Positions 32,280 through 47,400 of a stretch of 64,000 nt of DNA are shown here, piece by piece. Position 1 is the first letter of the stretch, and every line of letters begins with the position of its first letter. The translations under genes and the position numbers were made by a program. This stretch comes from Steromphala cineraria. Lineage: Eukaryota; Mollusca; Gastropoda; Trochida; Trochidae. The notes under the pieces are model-generated. The model searched no databases. It saw only the letters and a list, made by a program, of their open reading frames with translations, and was not told the DNA's origin. The DNA is taken from assembly GCA_916613615.1 (NCBI GenBank), contig OU744721.1, positions 54,880,747 through 54,944,746 of the forward strand. Reading direction: 5' to 3'.

Positions 32280-33800
32280 TAGATGCTTTGTTATAAGCCG
32301 CAGATAACTTTAATCAACATTCAGAGCACCTTTATTGAGTTGGTTACTGAGAAGTTTGCAAAGTTAATAAAGAGATGCCAATTAGAAGTTTAGATTAACC
32401 TTCTATACAGATTATTTGGGAAGGGCAAACCTTTATTTTATCTTTGTGACAGCACTTGTTTAGCAGAAATTAGCTGTCAGATAGCTGTCCGATATTCTGA
32501 AAGTTACACATGGAGTGTGACAGAACTGTCACATTATTGTGTAAAACTATTTTAAGAAACATTGAGGGGTTAGGATTACGAAGTACTCGTATTTAGTATG
32601 ATATATTTTATATGGAAAGGGTGGTCCATATCACACTTATTTAGGAAAGGGTCGCTGATTGCACTTCTAACTTTGATATCACCCTTTCTCCAACACGGCT
32701 AAGTGGAACAGAGCCTTGATCAAAGTAACATGACTGAGCTGCCTCTGTTGGAAGAGAATTGTTTTTGTGAGAAATATAAAAAGTGAACGAAGTAAAGTTT
32801 GTTTTCCTATCTGATGCTCCTTAGAGGAATCAAGGAAAAATTAACTTGTCTGTAATAACACATTGTCTGTTTACACAAAACAAATTAAGAAAGGTAACGG
32901 ACCGTGTAATCAAGTTGATTGTGACGCTTTTCAGTACATTAGATGTGTGGATTGAAGTGATGACATGTGAACATTGATGTAGATGACAGAACAATGCCAT
33001 GAAGTTGCGTTTCATGATATTGATGTGCCTTATAAATGACATTTAGATATTTTTACTCTTATCTCTGTTTAAGTAATGTGGAATAAGAATCTATGTTTTT
33101 CGTCAGAGGAAAAAATTATCAATTATAACATGCTTCGCTTTGCACAATTTTATTGAGATTTATTTGTAAGTGTTTTTAGTATTTACATCACTGTTGATAA
33201 TACATGGACTTTACGTAAGGAGATGATAACAGAGTTAAAAGAAAACAAATGAGTCCTCTAAAACTTAACATCTGTTTTATTTTTATCAAATTGGATTTTT
33301 CCTTCTTCATTTTATATAAAAACGTTTGAGAACCCCAATGTTTTGATTACAATTTCGTTCAATCAGTGAGATGTAGATCAATTTGGTACATTTTTTAAAT
33401 CTAACTTTGTGTTATTCCTTCTTCCAGCTCTTATATTGCCATGTCCAAATTTAAGTTCATTCATTAAGATGAAGGTCCAATTAATCTGCCAAAAAAAAAA
33501 ACCATGCAAACCAGAAGGTTGATTACAGTTTCTATCCCTGTTACATTACGCTAATACAATCACATCACTTGAAGCATTGAGGTATAGACACACTGTAATC
33601 AAGTCCAAGAGAAACCTTATTGAGTTGTTAGCTGAGATGTTTACAAAGAATAAGGAAGAAGGAAGAAATCTAATTACAGAATACAGCATCAACTTAATCA
33701 GTTTTGATCAGACGTATTTCATGGAATAAACTGTGGAAGTGATTCCAAGAACCCAAATAAAACTTTTAACATCAGTGATCTTACTGTCTAATTAATCTCT
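32280..33800. repeat. Partial third copy of segmental block II
   Basis: Collinear with 36670-39420 and 57540-59130. Shared anchors in the same order are GAGCACC.TTATTGAGTTGGT, AACAATGCCATGAAG (not seen in the right copy) and GATTACAGTTTCTAT followed by TGTTTACAAAGAATAA. It is more diverged than the other two and lacks several parts. Confidence 0.6.
32640..32768. mobile_element. Degenerate relative of the 37.5-kb inverted-repeat element
   Basis: The right part AACATGACTGAGCTGCCTCT plus GTTGGAAGAGAATTG resembles the right end of 37459-37810, with decayed interior. Weak. Confidence 0.35.
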
Positions 33801-35807
33801 TTTCAAAATTGATAACATCGTGCCTGAAGGGTGAAACATTATCTCTTTGTTGTTTTTTGGACCTTTGATGACCACCGCATGAAAATGTGAGACGTTTTGT
33901 GCAGGTTCAATGCTCCGTTAAAAACACTTTGACTCATGTTAAATGTGTTCGCAACTTGAATAACAAGCATTCACATGTAACTGTGAGGACGTGAAATGAC
34001 GTCGTTGACGTTGAGAAATCATTGTTAGTGTTCAATTTAACATCTCCTTACTTCAATTTGATGGCTAAGAAACCCATAAAATGTCTGAACTTTACTGTGC
34101 TGTAAAGACCAAATCAGGAAATGTGAACATGTAAGCTGATGTGATGACGAGGAATTCATGCTCAACTGTGTATCTGTATTGGTCTACAATAGTTGTTTTT
34201 CCCCCAGAAAGATCTTTAATCTATGATCCATCTAAAATTGTGAGTAGTATACAATGTTTCAGTATTTGAAGACAACTAAACTAGTTGAATCATAATCAAG
34301 CAGTTTCGGAGGAATATATAAGTGAGACCTTTTGATGTTCAAATTTGTAAAAGTTAATACTTTGGTACCTTCGTTCAAATGAGATATGAAAGTTGATAGA
34401 TATAATGTGAAGAATTCTGTTGTTCAAAGCCAACTTTACAAACTTTAGTATCCGTCATTAACTAACACGCCAATAGTTACAGTAATATAAATTGCCATAA
34501 ATCACAAATTTGGAAAAAAGGTAAATTCCATAAAAGATGCATTGTAACAAAAAACTCTTGTCTATATTCTCTGTACTGACTCCTCCGAAGCGTAGAGAAG
34601 GGCTTTAATTATTGGCTGGAACCAAAAAAAAAAGAGTTTCAAAAGTGTTTAAAAGTCATATGACTGTAGCCTATCTGTCATTAATTGTTACTTCTACATG
34701 CTTAGCATGATGTATGCAAAAATATACTAGATATCATTCCCGCAATGTTTATAAAATGTTCCCTTAAAAAGTTGTCACACATCAACAAGTGTTTGCTTCT
34801 GTGGCGGATTCAAGCCGTTTGACATGACATATTGCACAAGATTGACCGTTATGGTTGACACTATTGTTTATCTATGTTTGTATATGTCTATCAGCTGTCT
34901 TAAGAATAAATAAAGGGATCTAAAACATGTCTCGAAATCTGATCGACTGTTGTGATTGATACTATTGTTTACTTATGTCATACATGTCTACTAGCTGTCT
35001 TAAGAATAGATTAAGTAAACTTTGTCTTGAAGAATTGTTTTATTGTAAAATCTTCTTTATGAAAGATACGGATTTATATTGAACTAATTGCAGATGTATA
35101 TGTACCATTTTGTTGTCAGTAAACACAAGTGGCTCCGTGATTGATTCATCATCTAATTGTTAGAAAACTTTAGTGGAAATGAATTGTGAACAGAAACAAA
35201 TCAGAGATGTAACAATTGGACATCCATGCTAAATCGGACAACATAAACAGATGTTATATCCACAGTGCATTAGATTCACACTAAAGTTAGGGAATGTATA
35301 AAAAATACCATATTTCAAAATTGAATGTTCACATACCCATAGAAACTGTATATATTTACTGTTTAAAGTGTTCACAGTCTAGTACAACTGAATCCACTAC
35401 CTGTTATATGCGGGACGTGTGGAAGTTAATAAATGTAAAGATATTGTAAAAAACCAACTCCTTCACTTCTGCACAGAGCATAAGGATATTTTGAAGGTTT
35501 GTCTAACAATATGACTCGAGAATCGGACATGAAATTCGAGGATTGTAATGATGAACTATAGATGCAAGAAGTTTTATTGATATGACAGCGCACTATTTTA
35601 TCAAGACATGTAATGTTGTTGTGATCTAGTTTTGATAATTTAAATACCATCAAATTTTATCTTCTTGGATATGTGTTGTAAGCTTCAATATAACGGATAA
35701 AATGACATTCATTCTCAATCTTGAATACCAATTTCCCAAACTAAGGAAGTCGTTATTCAAGGAATAGTTGTTGGAAGGTTAGTTTATTTCATATATCACA
35801 CCTTTAA

Positions 35808-36178
35808 ATAAAGGGGCAGTAGCATGTTTTTAGGGGGAATATAAGGTAAGGAAGCTCAGGAAAATGAAAATACATGGTTCCAATTGAAATACAATGTTTT
35901 TAAACTAAATGAAGCAGTAATGAATCAAATATATTATGTAAGGTTCAACCATGCGATTTCTTTTTTGTACACAAAATGAATAAAAGGTATTCATACAAAA
36001 ATGGTTGCCAATGGATTTTATGTGAATCTTTATAATTTTGTTCTCTGACTATGGAGGACAGGTTTGTGTAACGACATATTTTTTGCTATCAAAATATTAC
36101 ATTTAGCATAAACGTACAGTTAGAAGCAAAAACTTGAAAATATAAAATTTTCAATAAAAAGTGCTTCTGACCCTTTAA
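35808..36178. mobile_element. GGGGCAGTAGCACG-family MITE, full length, diverged
   Basis: Ends AAAGGGGCAGTAGCATG and AAAGTGCTTCTGACCCTTTAA. Interior matches the family in inverse orientation to the copy at 15327. The related position in the right copy (about 57.06 kb) lacks it. Confidence 0.8.
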
Positions 36179-37458
36179 TTTTGATTTATTGATTTACTAG
36201 AATGGATTTAATCATAAAGTTTATATCACTTTTTTTCATATTTACAAGATAAGAATCAATGTACGTAAACGTTTTTGAAATCAAAACATATATTGATTTG
36301 ATCAACAAAGTAAATAATATTGGTTCATTTATATTTACGATTAAGATCAGTGATAAATGGCTCTATTAATCAGTGTTCTGATAAAAAAAACAATTCCACC
36401 TAATGCAAATCTAAGAGCACACTGTTTGTCACTTACTTCTGCAATCAAGGAGAACATTTCAACTTTGAAGGAAAGATAGAGCAACTTGATGTGACAGCTC
36501 TAGCAGAGATGTTTATAGGAAAACAGGGAAGAAAGAAATATCATTAATGGTGCCATAAGTGACCTCAAGGTTAATGAATACAAATTTAGAAAAGTCAAAT
36601 TAAGATTCTATCTTGGTTACTTTGTTATTTAATATTTACCAATAACATGCAATTAATGAGTTTGAAACCTAGATGCTTTGATATGAGAGACAAAATTAGT
36701 TAACCTTTAGAGCACCGTTATTGAGTTGGTAGCTGAGAAGATTGCTTGCTTAATGAAGAGGTGCCAATAACAAGTCTAGATTAACCGTCTGAAACTATTG
36801 CGGAGACGATTGTTTGGGAAGAGAAGACCTTAGTGATTCCTTGTGACGCAAATGTCAAATATGTGTACCAGATAATTGCCCATGGTATAAAGTTGTCCTA
36901 GAGAAGTCGATTTACTGTCAGAGAGCTGTCAAATATTCTAAATTGATATATATGAAATAAAATGAATGTGTAGAATAATTCGTTTATTGTAATTATCTGT
37001 TATGTATTTAGCATAAAGGACATTTTGGAAACAAAACAAAATACTCTGTTAAAGTGAGTAATTGTACACAAAATACTTATCTCATTTAGATACGTTCACA
37101 CAATTGCATCACTGCATTAGGCAGATTTGGCCTCTCTGAAACTGAGAAAGACTGAAAAAAACTAAAGGAACAAGTCACAACAACAAAATCTTTATTTTAC
37201 GAATTTGTCTTTTTATGAAATGTGTTGACATTTCATTAGATGACTTTGCCAATTGAAATGTTTAAAATCCCCTTTTTTTTTTAAAAGCATAAGCTGAAAG
37301 TGGAAGCAATTAAGCATTCTGCATGCAAATGTTTAAAGAGCTGAAACGTTGTCATATTGTTATTCAGATAAGTTTAATCACTTTATATTCAAGTGTGTAA
37401 GTATTGAAATGACAATACCCCAGTGTGTACCTTACATAGTAAAAAAAGCATAACTTTG

Positions 37459-37810
37459 CATTCTCTCCCCACAGAGGCAGATCAAGTTGTGTTGATTTAG
37501 CCTCTGTTATATTACGCCGAGTTTGTGGGATAGAATGGGAAATGCCTGATTGGAGGCAATCAAAGTTAGTTGTGCAATCAGCAACGCTGTTCTTAAATCA
37601 TCAGTTTGGCTTCTTAATCAAGGCAAAGGCATTGTAAAATGAGCCATCCTTTCCATGCGAGCAGCCTTGTCATTTGATAAAGAAATTCAAATGTAATGTG
37701 ATCAAATTTTTCCCCGCCAAGGGAAACTGCCGGAACACAATCATTTCTTCGGCGTAATATAACAGAGGTTAAATCAACATGACTTGATCTGCCTCTGTGG
37801 GGAGAGAATG
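37459..37810. mobile_element. 352-bp inverted-repeat element with about 60-bp ends
   Basis: Left end CATTCTCTCCCCACAGAGGC and onwards to TTATATTACGCCGA; the right end is its near-complement, TCGGCGTAATATAACAGAGG to GGGGAGAGAATG. AACTTT stands on both sides. The right duplicate reads AAGCATACCAGTACAGGAGA at 58.28 kb without it, an empty site. Confidence 0.9.
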
Positions 37811-39432
37811 AACTTTACAGGAAAGGAGAACCACTTCTAGAAACATTACAAAATTCAAGCTATGCAATTAGCGGAAACATGGTAACTTTTTCTGAGCCCA
37901 AATGATGTATTTATTGCATGAATGTTGATAAAGAACATACATGCTAGGGAAAATAGTGTTTGTATTTGACTTAGCAAGGAATCTATCGAAAATCTGAAAT
38001 ATATATTAAAAGTAACTGCCAAAAAGGTTTGGCCAACAGCTAACGATAGTATTTGCGGCAATAAAATGCATAAACAAAACGCAGTAAAGTTTGTTTTGCT
38101 GGTGCTTAACAAAAGTTTGTTACACTGATAGATTCCTATGAAATGTCATCATGTAAGGATATTTTGGTTACTTTTTCAAAAAGTGAAACATTTTGGACCA
38201 ATATGAAAGCGGATCATATTCAAATGACATAAATAAAAGACGGATATGTGGAATGTCAGAAGAAACTTTTCGTATAAATACTGAACATTGGTGAACAATA
38301 TGATAAAACTTACGTTTTGTAGCGAAACATTATCAAACTGATATTTTTTGAGACAATCAATAAATTAAGATTTTAATCACATTTTTAACCAAGGTATTAA
38401 ATCAATCCCTGCAAAATGTGTTCCTGTAGTTCTAGGATTATCATAATAAGTTTTATTTGGGAAAATAATTATTATTAATCTACTTAAAACTTAATTGTTT
38501 GTACTTTACTGATTTAATGATTACATGATATGTGCACTGGGATTCAAAGTGAGAGCAATCTTTTGTTAGGCAGCTGTACTCTGTGAAACCCCTTCAAGGC
38601 ATCAATAGATAATTATATTGCGAATATTTTTGCAACGTCTGTCGATACAAAATCAAATTTACAAACCTAACGAACCATGTTATCAAATTACATGATTGGG
38701 AAGTTCTTCATAACATGACTTGTGTCGACTGGTGTTGGTATATGTGAACAATGATGTCAATTAAACAACAATGCCATGAAGTCTAATGAGTGTGTCTGAG
38801 AATTGACACTTTCAGCTGTGTTTAATCTTTTTTTCGAAAGCAGAGTCTCTATGTGTTGTGAAATGATAACATAAGAGACATAGACATCAATTATAACAAG
38901 CAACAATGTGTAATATTTTAAATATGTCAAAATATTCTTGTTACTACTTGATAGGATATTTCAAGACAAATACTTTGCAGATATGTTACAGAGATCTTGA
39001 AGGTGAATATACAAAGATAATTTCAAAGAGTGTCCTAAAACTTATCATTAGTTCTCTATAGATAAAATTGGGTTTTTTCATCTTCAGCTAATATAGAACC
39101 CCCGTTAGTGTATTGATAACAGATACATCATCATCAATCTTATATATATATTTCATCTAATTATTGATCATTACTTCTTCAAGCTCTAAAGTCTAGATGT
39201 AGGTCCAATTCATCTGAATAAAAACCCCATGGAAACTAGAAAGTTGATTTCAGTTTCTATCACTATCTGTTACATTAGGCTAATACAATCACATTGACTT
39301 TGAGAATGGAAGTAGGCACACTGTAATCAAGTCCCAGAGCAATTTGAGCGAGTTGCTAGCCGAGATGTTTACAAAGAATAATGAATTTAGGAAGAAATCT
39401 TATTACTTCTTACAATACCAACTTGAAGGTCA

Positions 39433-39550
39433 GGGTCCCCTTTCACAAAGCCCTAAGGTGATCGTAAGTCCTTAAGGTAGCCTTAGTGCAATGTTAAAGA
39501 ATGGGAGTTAAGGTCAACCTTAGTAAAGGTTGCTTTGTTAAAGGAGACCC
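39433..39550. mobile_element. 118-bp MITE, GGGTCNCCTTT ends
   Basis: Begins GGGTCCCCTTTCACAAAG and ends CTTTGTTAAAGGAGACCC. The right duplicate reads AAGGTCAGCTATGTAATGAG without it at about 59131, an empty site. Confidence 0.85.
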
Positions 39551-40957
39551 TGCTATGTAATGAGTTTGGTCCAGGAAGGAAAAGAATAGAGGAACCAAAA
39601 TAACATTGGTTTGTCAGTCTGTTGAATATTCTTTCATTGCAGATTATCTTGATAATATTCCAGGAAGGGCAGTCAAGTTTATCTCAGTCATGAGGAGATG
39701 CATGCCAGCTTCATACATACAATCTGTGAACCTTAACCGTACAGCTAATTAAATCAATAATGTTTGAAAACACATATCCGTATCTAAATTCACCGGGAAA
39801 GTTCTATTTTTTGGTATATTAAGCACACTGGGAAAACATTAAGCATACCCATTTATTTTCGGTACATTGTTTCAGTGAAAGAAGACACAAATAGGAATCA
39901 CAATCTTGCAGTTAAGGAAACAACACTGAGATATCATTTCAGTTTCCCATTGGTTAATTTGTTTTTTTAGCGTCGAAGACATACTACGTTAATTTGAGAT
40001 ATCAAAATGAATATTGGTAGTTATCATTCAAATACTAGCATTCTTTCAAACAAACTGCTTAAATTGCAATAACTGTATTTCAATAAGACGCCAACAATTA
40101 CAACAATTTAAACCATCAAATAATTTAATTTACCTGAGGCTTATAAAATGTTCCCTTAAAACTTTACAGCTGATGACACATTTTCATACACACATCCACA
40201 AGTGTTATTTTGCATGTGGCGTAGTCGTTTTGCTTCTTATTATTCCTATGACGTTTGCAATCCTTTTCATATTTTTAGTCAGTTAATCCTAATACTTGAT
40301 TTTTAAAAAAACAGTCCCTTTATTCATCTTCGAGTCATTAAGAAAAGTTCGGAATTTGACACAAAATCTTCAAAGTTGCAAACATGTGCAATTGTAAATG
40401 TTTTGCATTGCCAAGCTGATAAAATGACTCCTTTGTGAAGAATGTACAACTGCTTGTCTTAATAACTGCTTGTCTGTAATAGAAGTATTATCGGTATTTC
40501 CATGTAGAATAAAAGGAATTTCCAATGGGAAATCATGTCAGGATCACTTACTTAACTGACCAAAGCGTTTAATAGACTTGTGTTAGGAGCAAGTCCAATG
40601 GGAAATTGAGATCATTTGGTGTCATTTAAGGTAACTAGCTGATTACCCAGACCACTAACGGCTGTAAGCAATTCACAGAAGGTTTGTCAGCTATGATTAA
40701 TTGTCTTCGAACTGTAAAACCTTAGGGGTATTCTAATCACCTATTCATGACAGTGGAAGGTAGGCTATATGTGATCCGTTAAATGATGAGAAATAGATGT
40801 ATTTTTTTATATAAAAAAGTCGATGAGCCCCTTTGGCGCTTGTTCATTATTTTCACGAATCCAGTTCTCCTCTCTATTACATATTATAATGTATCCTACC
40901 ACAAAATGGTCTGCGAGGGGAGTCACTTCAGTTTGTTTTCGTGAATATGTACAACCC

Positions 40958-41449
40958 GATTGATGCCTGGTTTACAAATGTGGCAAAAATATAGTCTGCA
41001 TCAAACTGTATGTACCACTCCCAAATATAGCAATGTGACTTACTGCATGCAATAATCACCCACTTTTCATTACAATTTTAAAACCAATTCTTACTTCAGA
41101 AAAATAGATCTCCTGATATTAACCTTGCAAAAGATTCAATTGTTTTGTTTTGTTTTAATGTTTGTGTCCATGATGAAAAAAATTTTGGATTTAGAAAATG
41201 TAAATTTAACAAGGTAAGTTTTGTACAATAATTTATTTAAGTAAAATAAATACGTCTTACAACAATTTCGAAAAAATATCAAAAGAAGTCTCAACCTTAT
41301 ATTAACTAAATTAAGTATAATTTATTTTCAGTCGTATAGATTTAAAACACAAGAATGTTTTCAATAACGATTGAAAATAAAATCATCCTGCAGATATAGA
41401 GTTTGCTGCAGACTATATTCTTGCCACATAAATAAACCAGGCATCAATC
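40958..41449. repeat. Inverted repeat, arms of about 48 bp
   Basis: GATTGATGCCTGGTTTACAA at 40958 and TAAATAAACCAGGCATCAAT ending near 41447. The arms pair over GATGCCTGGTTT, ATGTGGCAA and AATATAGTCTGC. The spacer is about 390 bp. It may bound an element, or be a duplicated inverted fragment. Confidence 0.65.
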
Positions 41450-44400
41450 AGACAGTAAATCACTCGAGTAATGTATAGACAATCCGACTTCAATGTATCA
41501 GTGAATGATTTGTTGGTTGGTTGGATTTGATAAATATTCTTTCCTAATGGTATTACATGCTCCATGAGTAAATCAGCATATCTTTGAATCTGGCCAGAAA
41601 TGTGTTCTAAGTTCATAAACGTTACATCATTCCTTACCTCTACACTTGCATTTCTTTTTGAACAATTTTGCAATATGACTGCTCAAATGTCCCTTTATGA
41701 AACAATTGATTATTCATTTCATACTCTGTTGATAATTGATTTTATTTGTTAATTTGGCAGAACAGCAATTCTTGAGACCAATACCTTGTTGTGCCAGTAT
41801 GTATTCATATAATTCTCTTCATAAAAGATTTATAGTCCCGAAAACTGTTACGATGTTATCTCAAAGGGTCATTATTTATTTACTCTAATGTTAAACCAAA
41901 AGAAGAGTTCAAAACATGGAAATATTTAATCAACCCAACACCTCACAAGATTCAGGTTACCCTGTATAACTCTGGAACATGGAACGAGTAAATATTACTT
42001 ACAAAATCAATTTAAAGAGGCTTTCTTGTTTTCTTTTACATACATGGACAATTCAGATATAAACAAGTTCTTTCAATATTAGATTTTAAGCATGCATGCA
42101 TCAATATAAGGCACACAAATCACTGACGTCAATGATACTTTTTTGAGCTTGCAGTGTTCAAATAAACTATCTAAAGAAATGTAATCAAGTTAGCCATTTC
42201 AAACTCTTGAATTAAATGAAACTGACTGGTTGTTTCATTCTTTTTAAATCAATAACATTGTACTTTATACACAAAAGAACTAATCATAGGATCGGTTGAT
42301 TTATTACAAACAATAAGTAATAAACTTCATTTACTCGAAACATTTAACAATTATCAGTGATATAAATCTATGAACAACTTTAACACCAGTACCATATATG
42401 TTATAATGCAATTTCGAACTAAACTTGGATTTATGTTTATCATATTTTATCATGGCTGAATTTGAAATAGTTTCTTAAGGAATTTAATGAGATGAATGAT
42501 CTTACATATCAAAAATGTTATGAATTAATTCAGAATGTGAATGTTCTGAGAGAAAATATATATAGTGTCATGCAAAAGGAATTGTTTATTCTATTCTGTG
42601 CCATCGGTTATATTAACAGTAAAAGGAGAATTTTATAAAACAGGTAAATGTGTAAATGTTTTGCCTATTGCCCAAAATGTGGTGTCCTGTTGCTGAGGTA
42701 TTTCCTAAGATTTTGATAATAATTTAACTTAAAGTAAAAGACAGTTTTAACACAGAGCGAGGCTGTCCCAAATTATGAAAAGTGGCAAAATAAGAATAAT
42801 GGTTTGAAAATAATAATCATAAACTTGTTGAATAGGTTTGAGATAAACGTTGTCATCTCTGTTCTTAAGACAGTGTCATATACTAGGCAGAGATGTACAT
42901 CAAGTCGTAAAATGCTGATCCAACTTCTGTTTGAATTCGGGCATATCACTGTTTGGCCGGCAGTTTCCCCTAACGGCAAAAATGTGCACTACTACCCCAT
43001 TTACATGACTTCTGCCATTAAGAACATATACCGTATACAGAATACATTTGTCAACATGATGACCTTTGAACAGTGTCACTTATTGCACTCATAACTCATT
43101 CTTTACTCAAATTTATTCAGATATTGGATCAGCCTCTGGTGGGAAAAATGCCTACTAGTGCAATATTTCAGGAAAGTGACAAGATACTTATATGTTTGTA
43201 CGTTAAAATTGTGATCCTGTGTTACAAATATTTGAAAAACATTTTATATCTAACTCATTAACACGTGACAAAAACGTTTTACTCTGGGGAACATTAATTT
43301 TTCAATGAGAAGTGAATGATTCATTATTGTCATTTCTTGCCTAAATTGCAGCAAATAGTTATCATTTTTATTTTCAAATAACAGTTTATTGATTCAGCTG
43401 TTCAATATTGCGATCTCGAAATAATCGTTTGATAGTGACTTGCCAAAATACATAAGCTAGGTGACAAATTGTTTAAATTGACTCGCTTAAACAAATTTAT
43501 TTTGATTAAAAAGTTATAACTGTAGTGCAGAAGACTCATCTCAACCCTCGACACATGTTTTTACAGCCAAATGGTATTGCTGTATCCTATTGAGTAGGCA
43601 TCGTCCATTTAAGAAAGATGTTATCTTTTTCTGAGAAAGCAGTCTGACAAAAGAGCATATTTCATTCAATTTGATGTAGAAATCTCTAGAGAGAGACCTA
43701 GACATAGCTTGGTTATCCAACTTTATCCTTTGGAGATTGATCAGAATTGCTTTGCGTCTACCCTATGATTTCCCATGTCTGACATAGCAAGAAGAAATGA
43801 ATGAATAGAGAGGTGTATTCCTGTGGCAAGGTGATTGCTCCTCGGTACTTGTGTGATGTTCCCACTTCAGTAATGTTATCATCTGACAGATCGCTTCATG
43901 TTCTCAGACGTCCTGTAATCAACGTTTAGAAAAGATGGATTTTGTGATACACAGACGAAGATCAAACATCTTTAAATAAAAAGATGTTTACAACCGTAAT
44001 AATACCGATGCTTGCTGTAATGAAAGACAACAGTTACTCCCTATCTTTTTCCTTTATTTCTAATGTATTTTGCTTTCGTGTGTCTCTGTATTCTTACAGA
44101 TTATTGTCTTGTGTCTAAATGTGTTTACTGTTTTCAAGATAAGATATCATTGGAAAAGTACTTGCAAACGTATGATTTTACATGAACTCGCCTCAAAGGC
44201 AAACTTCTTTGCAAACTTAATTAATATATGCTATATAATTAAAACCAGCGTGCATGTCATTATGTGAATATCAGCATTTGAATGTGGAATGTGCATTGTA
44301 GCCTATTTCGAAGTCAGAATAAATTAAACAGATGAAGGATAAAAAAAGAAGATTTTTTTTGCCAGGTAGTTACATTCTCAACTAGCAAAGTTATTATTTA

Positions 44401-47400
44401 GTAAATCTTTAATCTTAAGCAATTGTGAGTGATTTGGTCAGTGTACGCGTCATCATATATACATGTATTTTCAAATGTTTTGAAATTGAAAATATATCTC
44501 AGTCTTAAAGACTAAACACAAAAAGGAAACAGATATATGAAGAAACTTTTGCCACTTGTGAACTCTGATCCCTACAAATAAGTTTTTCCATCTCTTTTCT
44601 ACGTCTCCTTCATTGGAGATTAACAATGTTTCGTAGCGATTTTATTTGAACTACTTAATGGAAGATATCTATTGTATTGCGGATTGTATTCCTACCAATG
44701 AAATAATTTACGACTGATTAGAAAAATGGGTTACAAATCAATAACATGACCATTTCAATTTTAGCCAAACGCGGATTCCCTTTCAGCGAGATTAACCTGA
44801 GTCGATTAACTCAATATAGGTATGGCATGGAACATTAAACAGCTTAATTTCTTGATAATTTATCTGAAGCGTCCGGGTTTTTTTTAAAGCATGAAGCTAG
44901 GATGATCATTAAGAAGATTCAATGTTTGAAAGTTTGACTTTAATCATTATTTTTTTTGTAAATAAGAAAATATTTTTTGTATGAAGGAACTTCAGGGTAA
45001 CGCTAAATTTATCGATAAACATACATAAATCTCATCATTCTTGGTAGGGATAAGTTGATGCATTCAAGAAGAAAGTATTTATTTTGAAAACTTGTTTACA
45101 GATGGTTACGATATTAGTGTTGTGTGCATCAAAGGACATGTACGTTGTTGACATTGATAGAAATTCTTTAATAAGAAAGCAATGATAAATTGGGTGTTTA
45201 TTGCGTTTTATCATTGATCAAGATCGATGATATCAATATGGTAATGATAGTTTATCAGATGCAATAAAACATTACCTTACACAGCAGTGTGTTGTCAAAG
45301 TGATAAATAAACAAGTGTAGAAGCGAATAGAGCTCACATACCCCCGCTTCCCACTGACGTCAAAGAACTTCAAAATAGCAAAAGATACAACAATGTAAAA
45401 TAATTTACAATTGGTGAAGTTGCATGACAGTCGAAAATAGGTTTATTGCTAGCAACGTTCCGAGATATTTTTCATTTATAATTATTATTAACCAAAATAT
45501 GTGGAAGAAAAATTCAGCCATAAAGTAAATTTTTTTTTTAGATTTAAAGTCATTTCATAGATACATATTACAATTATATATCCTTGTTTCTTATGTTTTT
45601 ATACTTGTGTAGCTATAGTGTATAGATCACAAGTCATGATCCGGACAAATTGACAATTAAATAAAAGGTGTGTGACTTAGAGAAAGTACTTTTATTAAAT
45701 ATCATTGAACGTGAACGCATGTAATGCACTTCTCCTATAACAATTCCCGACAGACCAGAATAACTACAAACCATAAATTGAATGTAGATGATTCAATTGA
45801 ATGTGCCCCTAATGGATTCCTCTTACAATTACGTCTATCTCTTGGGGACCAAAACAACCATTATCATGATATCATAAACGTGTAAGTCCTTTAATGTCCT
45901 AATTAACTTAACCCTTGAACATATCATTAACATTTGTATATATGTTAGTTGTAAACGTGTTTTTGGTTTTATTAATAAAATTTGTTTTTGATAACTTGTC
46001 TTTAAATGCCATGTTAGAAAACAAGTGAATTGAAGAAATAATTTCTTATCAAGAATGTAACTCAATAGATACTAAATACATAGATATTTAATTCGATATT
46101 GACACATTATAGAAACTAAGGTCACCAATTGATACTTCCCTCGTTGGTCAAACAGACATGATACTTGGCAATGGATATTCAATTAGAATTGCTTCAATAG
46201 TATAAAGCAAGATTAAATTTCAGTGCATATTTCAGATTTTTTCCTCGTTCACGTCACAAACCTCATAACGGTATTTTGGCTGGAATGGCATGTAGTTTAC
46301 TGACATTCGTTGCTTGCAAAACTATTTACAATATGCATCTTGAAACATTGAATATTTTATTGTTATTTTCTGAAATGTAAATGAATCAACTTAAACTTAA
46401 CCTGCCTTAACCCTGTATAGAAAAGACTGCTAACTAGACTAATAAAACAAGAATTTATCACAGGGATGAAATCAAATTTACTGCACAATATTGCATCGTT
46501 CCTGACTTGACTTGATGTATGTAATTGAAACCAATAACGTGCAACACATTTTAATTATTACACAAAAGAACTTATTTCAGGCTCAGTTGTTTTGTTACTA
46601 ACTTCAATAAAAGAAGCCACTCTCAAATGACAAGGTTATTAATTTATCACTGCTGTAAAATTACGAAGAACTTGAACAAAGACCCAAAATCTATATTTAT
46701 ACTCATCCAATTTAGAAGAAGTCTCAAAGTTTTTATCAAGGTCCTGTTTGACGGACGCTTTCATGAAGAAAGTTTATGCTGCAGTATAACACATGAATGT
46801 GCCAAAAAAGAAGGATAAATCACATTCTTAATGATGTAAACCAATGAAAGAGAGCCTTACTTACCCCCACGCTTAGGTAATCACATATTCCATCTGACAT
46901 GTTCTTTCAATGATTGATTGAGTAGTCATTATATATAGGAAGCATAAACTCATTTATAGAATTCGTTTGAAATGTAATTCATTAAGATATCATTTTGCAG
47001 ACAATATTTATCACAATTGTTAATGTAGTTTCTGAGGGTTGATAGGTTTAGCAATTTAAATCATAAATGGAAAGGCACATCAAGCTGTAATTTTTAAAAT
47101 GACCTAATTTAATGTGTTTCGTTGATTGCAGCTTCCCTTTTTCACATTAACTTAGGTCTGAACATGGGAACAATAAAAGACCTCAAACTCTGTGGGCATA
47201 CTAAAAAAAAGAAATTACTCTGTTAAATTAACTGTCTTCAAAAATTGCATCATTGAAAACATTTCTTGATATTTATGCCATTCATTTATTTTATCTTTTT
47301 TTTCCAATGAAAAGGGAAATGAGAAATGAGAAGAAAAAAGACTTTTGACGTTTTGTTTTTGTGATTTTTCAAAGTGTTTGATTATAAAGGGACACAACAA

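Larger units (their letters stand above)
34560..41200. repeat. Segmental duplication block II, left copy
   Basis: Collinear with 55816-62490. The best kept part is 40510-40660 against 60950-61090, nearly identical over 130 bp. Within it, 34830-35010 holds two tandem copies of a unit of about 120 bp (TTGTGATTGATACTATTGTT, GCTGTCTTAAGAATA), as does the right copy at 56150-56330. No exon found. Confidence 0.8.

Noticed and set aside
42804..43094. Plus-strand open frame of 96 codons
   Set aside because: No splice context, recognisable domain or polyadenylation signal; composition of the first third is that of AT-rich chance sequence.
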